Origin: Rugamonas sp. A1-17
GTDB taxonomy: Bacteria; Pseudomonadota; Gammaproteobacteria; Burkholderiales; Burkholderiaceae_D
NCBI GenBank assembly: GCA_025548565.1
Contig: JAJLPB010000021.1
Location: forward strand, 49,318-113,317
Reading direction: 5' to 3'
DNA length: 64,000 bases
Shown one piece after another: positions 58,461-64,000 of this stretch. A model generated the notes under the pieces. The model saw only the letters and a program-made list of their open reading frames with translations, did no database searches and was not told the DNA's origin. Positions within the stretch are counted from its first letter, which is position 1, and every line of letters begins with the position of its first letter. A program made the translations under genes and the position numbers.

Positions 58461-59654
58461 ATGAAACTAGTTGATCCCATCATTGCATTTCAATCTGAAA
58501 TACAGCAAATCCGGCGTGACCTGCACGCCCATCCCGAGCTGTGCTACGAGGAGCAACGCACCTCCGACATCATCGCCGACAAGCTGAGCGAATGGGGCAT
58601 CCCGGTGATCCGCGGGCTGGGCCTGACGGGCGTGGTCGGCATCATCAAGCACGGCAGTTCCAAGCGCGCCATCGGCCTGCGCGCCGACATGGACGCGTTG
58701 CCGATGCAGGAGGTCAATACCTTCGCCCACGCCTCGCGCCATCCCGGCAAGATGCACGCCTGCGGCCACGACGGCCACACCGCCATGCTGCTGGGCGCGG
58801 CCAAGCACCTAGCCGAGCACCGCAATTTCGACGGAACGGTTTATCTCGTTTTCCAGCCAGCCGAGGAAGGCGGCGCCGGCGCGCGCCGCATGATCGAGGA
58901 CGGCTTGTTCGAGCAGTGTCCGATGGATGCGATCTACGGCATGCACAACTGGCCGGGCGCGCCGGCCGGCACGATGAGCGTGGTCGAGGGGCCGATGATG
59001 GCTTCCAGTAACGAGTTTTACGTCACGGTCAAGGGCAAGGGCGCGCACGCGGCCCAGCCGCACAAGGGCATCGATCCGGTGATGGTGGCGGTGCAGATCG
59101 CGCAGAGCTGGCAGACCATTATCAGCCGGCAGAAGAGCCCGCTGGACACGGCCGTGCTGTCGATCACGCAGATCCACGCCGGCAGCGCCACCAATGTGAT
59201 TCCCGACGAGGCCGAACTGGTCGGCACGGTGCGCACCTTCACCCAGCCGGTGCTGGACATGATCGAGCAGCGCATGGGCGAGATCGCCCAACATACGGCG
59301 GCCGCGTTCGGCGCCGAGGTCGAGTTCAAGTTCCGCCGCAATTATCCGCCGCTGGTGAACCATCCGGCCGAGACCAAGTTCGCGGTCGAGGTGATGAAGT
59401 CGGTGGTGGGCGCGGACAAGGTCGACGACAACGTCGAGCCGACCATGGGCGCGGAAGACTTCGCGTTCTTCCTGCAGGCCAAGCCGGGCTGCTATGTCTT
59501 CATCGGCAACGGCGAGGGCGATCACCGCGACGGCGGCCACGGCCTCGGCCCGTGCGTGCTGCACAACGGCAGCTACGACTTCAACGACAACCTGCTGCCG
59601 ATCGGCGCCAGCTTCTGGGTGCGGCTAGCGGAGATGAGCTTGCCGGCCGCTTAA
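58461..59654 (+). CDS. M20-family amidohydrolase (hippurate-hydrolase/AbgB-like)
   Basis: A 397-residue dinuclear-metal amidohydrolase. It has RRDLHAHPELCYEE (about 18-31), RADMDALPMQE, the metal-binding HACGHDGHTAMLLGAA and FQPAEEGGAGAR with the catalytic Glu. A dimerisation domain follows, then the last metal ligand in MGAEDFAFFL. It cleaves N-acyl amino acids or similar amides in the cytoplasm. The ATG at 58461 follows GGAGAAG at good spacing; the TTG at 58449 is less likely. Its stop shares the palindrome TTAA with the convergent neighbour's stop. Confidence 0.95.
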   Translation: MKLVDPIIAFQSEIQQIRRDLHAHPELCYEEQRTSDIIADKLSEWGIPVIRGLGLTGVVGIIKHGSSKRAIGLRADMDALPMQEVNTFAHASRHPGKMHACGHDGHTAMLLGAAKHLAEHRNFDGTVYLVFQPAEEGGAGARRMIEDGLFEQCPMDAIYGMHNWPGAPAGTMSVVEGPMMASSNEFYVTVKGKGAHAAQPHKGIDPVMVAVQIAQSWQTIISRQKSPLDTAVLSITQIHAGSATNVIPDEAELVGTVRTFTQPVLDMIEQRMGEIAQHTAAAFGAEVEFKFRRNYPPLVNHPAETKFAVEVMKSVVGADKVDDNVEPTMGAEDFAFFLQAKPGCYVFIGNGEGDHRDGGHGLGPCVLHNGSYDFNDNLLPIGASFWVRLAEMSLPAA

Positions 59655-60547
59655 GCCAGCTTGTCCGGGGCGGTGCCGACGCGCTGCCCCGGGTTCAGGG
59701 CTTCCAGTCCCAGCAAGGCCGCCGAATGATCGGCCTGCGGGACAGTCTCCACCAGCGCTTGATAGCGTTCGGTCACCAGCTGCGTCACCGGCAAGGTGAT
59801 GCCGGCCGCTTCCGCCGCCGCCAGGATGTTGCGCTGATCTTTCAATTGCGTCTTCACCTGTCCGCCCGCGACAAAATTCCGGTCCAGCATGCGCTGGCCA
59901 TGCACATCGAGAATTTTACTTTCGGCGAAGCCGCCGCGTATCGCCGCCCGCATCGCGCCCGGATCGGCGCCGGCCGCCTGCGCCAGCAGCAAGGCCTCGG
60001 CCACGATGTTGATGGTGGCGCCGACGATCAGCTGATTGCACAGCTTGGCCACCTGGCCGCTGCCGGCCGGGCCCACCAGCGTTGGCCGGCCCATCACGGC
60101 CAGCACCGGCTCCAGCTCGGCGAAATCATCCGCACTGCCGCCCGCCATGATGGCCAGCGTGCCTGCCGCCGCGCCGCCCACACCGCCGGACACCGGGGCA
60201 TCGACAAAGCGCCTCCCCTGCGCGGTCAGCAGCGCGTGGAACTCCTGTGCCTCGGATTGACGGGTCGAGCTCATGTCCACCCACAGCGCGCGCGGCGCCA
60301 TCGCCGGCAGCGCGGCACGCATCACCTCGCCGACGACCGGGCCTGCCTCCAGCATCGAGATGACGATGCCGGCGTCACGCACCGCCTCGGCCAGTTCGGG
60401 AACCGCGTGCGCGCCGGCGTCGGCCAGCGCGACGGCCTTGGCGAAGGTACGGTTCCAGACCGTGACCTTGTGGCCGGCCGCCAACAGGCGGCGCACCATC
60501 GGATCTCCCATCAAGCCAATACCGAGAAAGGCGATTCGCGTAGACAA
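59651..60547 (-). CDS. 3-hydroxyisobutyrate-dehydrogenase-family NAD(P) oxidoreductase
   Basis: A 298-residue beta-hydroxyacid dehydrogenase. It has the Rossmann start AFLGIGLMGDPMVRRLL, WVDMSSTRQSEA, the substrate motif DAPVSGGVGGAAAGTLAIMAGG and the catalytic lysine in GSGQVAKLCNQL. It oxidises 3-hydroxyisobutyrate, tartronate semialdehyde or a related beta-hydroxyacid; the exact substrate is unclear. The start is a TTG at 60547 (MSTRIAFLG) with AGGAG 6 nt upstream; another TTG at 60553 directly abuts that ribosome site and is less likely. It is divergent from pagL. Confidence 0.92.
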   Translation of the reverse strand: MSTRIAFLGIGLMGDPMVRRLLAAGHKVTVWNRTFAKAVALADAGAHAVPELAEAVRDAGIVISMLEAGPVVGEVMRAALPAMAPRALWVDMSSTRQSEAQEFHALLTAQGRRFVDAPVSGGVGGAAAGTLAIMAGGSADDFAELEPVLAVMGRPTLVGPAGSGQVAKLCNQLIVGATINIVAEALLLAQAAGADPGAMRAAIRGGFAESKILDVHGQRMLDRNFVAGGQVKTQLKDQRNILAAAEAAGITLPVTQLVTERYQALVETVPQADHSAALLGLEALNPGQRVGTAPDKLA

Positions 60548-60661
60548 TTCCAACTCCTGAGATGGTCAAAATAGCAGCCACACCGGAATATTTTCCAGAA
60601 CCCCGGTACAATCTTGGCAGCCGTATAAATTGAGATACAGCACTAACTATGCAAGGATACT

Positions 60662-61207
60662 ATGTTCGCTAAAAAATTGATTGCCGCCGCCGTCGCCCTG
60701 GTCGCGATGCAAGGCGCCTATGCCGATGACAAACTGGTCGACTCCGTCGCCATCGACTACGGCAACGCCGCCAAGGTGCAGATGGTGCGCTTCAGCGCCG
60801 CCAAGGATTGGAGCGCGCGCTGGTTCCAATCGAACGGCACGCACCTGAGCGGCTACTGGGAAGCCAGCGCCGGTTTCTGGAAAGAGAGCCAGTACCAGAA
60901 CATTTCGGGCAACACCGCGCACCTGTGGGATGTCGGCTTCACGCCGGTGTTCCGCTTTGAGAACGACAACAAGAAGGGCCTGTACTACGAAGGCGGCATC
61001 GGCGTGCACCGCCTGTCCAAGCTGTACGACAACGACACCTATCGCCTGTCGACTCACTTCCAGTTCGGCGACCACATCGGCATCGGCTACGTATTCGACA
61101 ACAACTGGGAAATCGGCGGCAAGATCCAGCATTTCTCGAACGGCGGCTACAAAAAGCCCAATACCGGCGTGAACTTCCTCGAAGTCAAAGCGGCCTACCA
61201 CTTCTAA
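60662..61207 (+). CDS. pagL: Lipid A 3-O-deacylase PagL
   Basis: Outer-membrane enzyme that removes the 3-linked acyl chain of lipid A, altering endotoxin recognition and envelope properties. The 181-residue protein has a signal peptide (to AYA, about 1-21), then an eight-stranded barrel with aromatic end (AAYHF). The active-site pair His157 and Ser159 lies in IQHFSNGGYKKPNTGVNF. The position equivalent to the P. aeruginosa catalytic Glu140 is Asn171. The start follows AAGGA. It is a single gene followed 4 bp later by a long inverted repeat. Confidence 0.93.
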   Translation: MFAKKLIAAAVALVAMQGAYADDKLVDSVAIDYGNAAKVQMVRFSAAKDWSARWFQSNGTHLSGYWEASAGFWKESQYQNISGNTAHLWDVGFTPVFRFENDNKKGLYYEGGIGVHRLSKLYDNDTYRLSTHFQFGDHIGIGYVFDNNWEIGGKIQHFSNGGYKKPNTGVNFLEVKAAYHF

Positions 61208-61211
61208 AAAT

Positions 61212-61300
61212 TTGGGGTCAAGTCTGACATTCGGACACGAGCTCTACCGTAGCGCGGTGCTACGGCAGAGCTCGTGTCCGAATGTCAGACTTGACCCCAA
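61212..61300. repeat. Long inverted repeat with 42-bp arms, copy 2
   Basis: The left arm (61212-61253) matches the copy at 34142 except one base (A at 61246), and the right arm (61259-61300) is identical to that of copy 1. The loop is GCGGT instead of the 3-nt loop. It lies between convergent pagL and the L,D-transpeptidase gene, 4 bp from each stop codon. Confidence 0.95.
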
Positions 61301-61304
61301 TGTC

Positions 61305-62534
61305 TTATACGTTCGTTTCGGCGACGATCTTCCAGCTCTTGCCTTCCTTGGCCCAATATTGCTTCTTGCGCACCGCGTGGCGGAACTTGCCGACGACGAT
61401 CTGCTGCGTGAAATTGCTGACGATGACTTCTTCCTGGCTCGGCTGGCGGAAGTAACTCGGCTCGGTCACGGTCACGCTGATCTTCTTGGCGCCGGGCAGG
61501 AAGCGGTTCTTGTCCAGCCAGGCATTCACATCCTCGTCGGCCGCCGACTTGAAGCGCGGCGAGTACAGCGCCCGCAGGCCGGCGTCGTCACGGTTCTCGA
61601 CGTCGCGGCGCCACGATTCCACCAGCGCGCTGGCCACCCGCAGGTCGCGCTCCATCTGTTCCTTGCTGACGAACTCCACTTGGTCGCCGATCAGGATCGG
61701 GGTCTTGCCGATCTCCACCGTGCGGGTCAGCGTGTTGAGGTCGTCGTTGCTGACCACCACGCAGCCGTCGGTCGACAACGGCGGACGGCTGAAGGTTTCA
61801 GGCGGCGTGCCGTGCACCCAGATGCCGGAACCGCTGCGGCCCTGCGCCTTGTCCCAGTCGTTCGGATAGTCGAGCGGCAGCGCGCCCTTGCCGTACATGT
61901 CGGGCAGCTTGATGCCGGGCAGGCGGCCGACGATGTAGTACACGCCCACCGGCGTGCGCATGTCGCCTTCCTTGAGCTTGTTGATGCCCAGCTTGCCCTG
62001 GCTAACGTAGAAGTCGGACAGCAGGCGGATCTGGTCGTTGCGGTTCTCGTACAGGTAGAGCCGCGAATGCTTGGCGTCGACAATCAGCGCGTGACGCTGG
62101 TCCTTGCGCATTTGTAGCAACGCGCGTGGCAGCAGCGCCGGCGACGGACGGCCGGGCTCGGCCTGCAGGCGCACAGCCGCCTCGCGGCGCAGGTCGGCCA
62201 GCTTGGAATCCTCGCCCGGCGGCACGGCGGCGCCCAACGCGGTCACCGCGCGGGTATGCATCAGCAGGATGTCGCCGCGGACCAAGTGGCCAAGACGGAA
62301 GTTGGGATAAGCCTCCACCAGCGCATCGGCCTTTTGCTGGGCCACGCGCAGGTTGTGCTCGGCCAGCTCACGGTAGATATCGGATAGCAGCTCTTCGGGA
62401 TTGGCTTTACGGACGACGGGCGCCCGCGCGGGCTTTTTTGCGGCGTAGCTGGCCTCCCCTCCCAAGACGCTGAGAAGTACCGCGCACAGCAACGCACTGG
62501 CACGCCAGTGTTGTGTAAATCTAGAGTGTGACAT
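61305..62534 (-). CDS. L,D-transpeptidase (YkuD) with C-terminal NTF2-like/Cds6-type domain
   Basis: A 409-residue exported enzyme that cross-links peptidoglycan or attaches proteins to it. It has a signal peptide (about 1-31) and a helical N-terminal part. The YkuD domain (about 145-285) has the catalytic cluster His241, Ser254 and Cys258 in the pattern HGTPPETFSRPPLSTDGCVV. The last ~110 residues (SWRRDVENRDDAGLRALYS to KSWKIVAETNV) form an NTF2-like domain resembling the C-terminal domain of Cds6-type L,D-transpeptidases. It overlaps the upstream TPR gene (TGATG). That protein ends in a similar domain, so the two probably act together at the cell wall. Confidence 0.92.
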   Translation of the reverse strand: MSHSRFTQHWRASALLCAVLLSVLGGEASYAAKKPARAPVVRKANPEELLSDIYRELAEHNLRVAQQKADALVEAYPNFRLGHLVRGDILLMHTRAVTALGAAVPPGEDSKLADLRREAAVRLQAEPGRPSPALLPRALLQMRKDQRHALIVDAKHSRLYLYENRNDQIRLLSDFYVSQGKLGINKLKEGDMRTPVGVYYIVGRLPGIKLPDMYGKGALPLDYPNDWDKAQGRSGSGIWVHGTPPETFSRPPLSTDGCVVVSNDDLNTLTRTVEIGKTPILIGDQVEFVSKEQMERDLRVASALVESWRRDVENRDDAGLRALYSPRFKSAADEDVNAWLDKNRFLPGAKKISVTVTEPSYFRQPSQEEVIVSNFTQQIVVGKFRHAVRKKQYWAKEGKSWKIVAETNV

Positions 62535-63856
62535 CAGCTACCCGAAGCTTCCTGCTTGATCTGCCATTTTCCACCATTTTTGACGAGCACAAGCGTTTTT
62601 CGGCTTCTGGCCGTCAGGCGGTCCGATTCATAAGTCTGGTGGAAGGTCACTTTGGCGGTATTGCCGTTCACGACCACTTCCGGCGCGCCCACGTCGACGC
62701 GGATGCGCCCCTTGCCTTCGATGCGGGCACGTCGCTCATCGGCCCATGCCTTGCGCGACAAGCCTTTGGGTGGTTCGAACTCCTGGCTGTAATAGCCGAG
62801 GTAGGAATCGACGTTCTGCGCGGTCCAGGCCTTGGCCCAGCCGTGGACTTGTGCCAACACGGCGTCGCGGTCGGACGTGTCCGGCTTCGCGGCTTTTTCC
62901 GGCTCGTGCTTGGCAGGCTTGACTGGTTCGGCTTGGGCAACCGCTACCGGCGCGGCTTTAACCGGAACAGCCGCTGGGATTGGTGCCGGTGCCGGCTTCG
63001 ACGGTTCGATCTTGGCGAGCACCGGTGCCGGCTTGGCAGGGACCGGCGCTGGCGGAGGCGTCGGCACAGGTGCGCCAGGCTTGAGCGGAGCTGGCATTGG
63101 AGCTGTTGCAACAGCCACCTTGACGGCGGCGGGTGGCGGTGGCGCGACCGACAAGGCCGGTATGCGCTGTAGCGTGGTCGACTTAGCAGCATCGGCAGGA
63201 ATTTGCGAGATCAGCGGCGGCGCGGCATTGGCAGGAGCACGCGGCGCGGGCGCCACTTGAGTCACTTGCGGCGTTGGCACGGGCGCCGGCGCCGCGGCCT
63301 CAGGCGAGGCGAACTTGGCGCCGGTGCTGCTGGAGAAGTTGCGCAGCAGCGTCAACTTGGACTTGGCCGGCGGTGCATTATTAGCCCCCAACGCCAGCGC
63401 CTTGTCATAAGCCTGGCTGGCCATCTTGCCATAGACATCGCCCAGGTTTTCATAGGCCGTCATATAGCTGGGATTGGTGCGTATCGCCTTTTCCAGCGCT
63501 ATGCGCGCCTTGTCATACTGGCCGCTGGCGGCGTACAGCACGGCCAGGTTGTTATATGGCTCCGGCAGATCTTTGTAATCCTCGGTCAGCTTGGTGAAGA
63601 TGGCGATGGCCTCTTCCGACTTGTTTTGCTCAGTCAGCAGCACGCCCTTCATGAAGCGCATCTGCGGATCGGACGGGTGTTTGCTCAGGTATTCGTTGGT
63701 CTTATTGAGTGCTTCGACAACCTTGCCAGCCTTGGCCAATTTGCTAACGTCGGCCATCTCGTCGGCGCTCGCTGGCGCAGTCGCGAAGATGATTGCCAAG
63801 ATGCCGACGGACGCCAGGGCACTGTACAGCATGGATTGGGCTGTCTTGTTTTTCAT
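62534..63856 (-). CDS. TPR protein with Pro/Ala linker and NTF2-like C-terminal domain
   Basis: A 440-residue exported protein. It has a signal peptide (about 1-32, ending ASA), then three or so TPR units (about 35-165: FMKGVLLTEQNKSEEAIAIFTKLTEDYKDLPEPYNNLAVLYAASGQYDKARIALEKAI). A long Pro/Ala/Lys/Val linker (about 175-325) could span the periplasm. The C-terminal domain (about 330-440: VLAQVHGWAKAWTAQNVDSYLGYYSQEF to GGKWQIKQEASGS) is like that of the downstream L,D-transpeptidase. It is the first gene of the pair. I use the ATG at 63856; no ribosome site is clear. It may be an adaptor recruiting the transpeptidase; this is inferred. Confidence 0.88.
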   Translation of the reverse strand: MKNKTAQSMLYSALASVGILAIIFATAPASADEMADVSKLAKAGKVVEALNKTNEYLSKHPSDPQMRFMKGVLLTEQNKSEEAIAIFTKLTEDYKDLPEPYNNLAVLYAASGQYDKARIALEKAIRTNPSYMTAYENLGDVYGKMASQAYDKALALGANNAPPAKSKLTLLRNFSSSTGAKFASPEAAAPAPVPTPQVTQVAPAPRAPANAAPPLISQIPADAAKSTTLQRIPALSVAPPPPAAVKVAVATAPMPAPLKPGAPVPTPPPAPVPAKPAPVLAKIEPSKPAPAPIPAAVPVKAAPVAVAQAEPVKPAKHEPEKAAKPDTSDRDAVLAQVHGWAKAWTAQNVDSYLGYYSQEFEPPKGLSRKAWADERRARIEGKGRIRVDVGAPEVVVNGNTAKVTFHQTYESDRLTARSRKTLVLVKNGGKWQIKQEASGS

Positions 63857-63970
63857 TGAGGTATAAAGCAAGCACGGAAGAGCACATGGTACACCTTTCG
63901 TTTCCTCAGATCAAAATCTAGCTTGTATCTTATATGCCTCTTTTTACGACAAAAAACCGCCGCTGAAAAC

Positions 63971-64000
63971 AAAAAACCCCACCTGGATCACCGGGTGGGG
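63971..64000 (-). terminator. Intrinsic terminator for a leftward gene beyond the window
   Basis: CCCCACC (63977-63983) pairs with GGTGGGG (63994-64000), extended by two G-C pairs and a wobble around an ATCA loop. Six T follow on the minus strand. It must end a minus-strand gene lying to the right of position 64000. Confidence 0.85.

Overview
The window is GC-rich chromosomal DNA from a Gram-negative proteobacterium. Gene content and order (aruCFGDB-type arginine catabolism under an AraC-type ArgR, queA-tgt-yajC-secD-secF, pyrC next to a DUF3025 gene, tandem fadD) fit a betaproteobacterium of the Burkholderiales, most likely an Oxalobacteraceae member of the Massilia/Duganella type. That placement is an inference. 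Coding density is high and no gene-free stretch exceeds about 300 bases. I found no rRNA, tRNA, CRISPR array, prophage or complete insertion sequence.

Layout. 1-10.9 kb: arginine succinyltransferase (AST) operon aruC-aruF-aruG-astD-astB, followed by the 5' part of a large NAD-glutamate dehydrogenase cut by the left edge. Upstream are the AraC-type regulator argR and a DMT exporter, with a tandem ArgR-like site in front of aruC. 10.9-14.8 kb: a MarR regulator with a small unknown gene, a two-gene cassette of unknown function (TIGR04255-like/HTH protein plus partner) that looks accessory, and an HDOD protein. 15-22 kb: GST, WYL regulator, and an ethanolamine operon (permease, TorF-type porin, EutB, EutC) with a divergent EutR-like activator. 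22-26 kb: split chromate transporter with its LysR regulator and a DUF4034/TPR-like exported protein. 26-34 kb: secF, secD, yajC, tgt, queA, and divergent recG. 34-43.8 kb: MFS transporter with a 38-residue membrane microprotein, Gfo/Idh oxidoreductase, DUF3025, pyrC, a fused ene-reductase/quinone-reductase with LysR regulator, an orphan amino-acid ABC ATPase behind a putative attenuator, and a DAACS symporter. 44-64 kb: Tat-exported GH43 enzyme, M20 peptidase, ATM1-type ABC exporter, acyl-CoA thioesterase, chemoreceptor, orphan Phd-like antitoxin, two fadD paralogues, zinc-peptidase lipoprotein, molybdopterin oxidoreductase, M20 amidohydrolase, 3-hydroxyisobutyrate-dehydrogenase-like enzyme, PagL, and a TPR-protein/L,D-transpeptidase pair.

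How genes work together. The AST enzymes turn arginine toward glutamate, and the glutamate dehydrogenase directly downstream would deaminate that glutamate to 2-oxoglutarate. The desuccinylase AstE is not in the window. The ethanolamine genes form a simple operon (porin, permease, lyase) without microcompartment genes. The yajC-secD-secF genes encode the Sec accessory complex beside the queuosine genes, a common bacterial arrangement.

Repeats. A long palindrome with 42-bp arms occurs twice (34142-34228 and 61212-61300), each time between convergent genes. A second, dRS3/REP-like hairpin family built on ATTCCCGC...GCGGGAAT occurs five times, four of them within a few bases of a stop codon. The unknown cassette at 11.7-13.9 kb, the reductase fusion, the putative gltL attenuator and the long palindromes are the features most worth following up.
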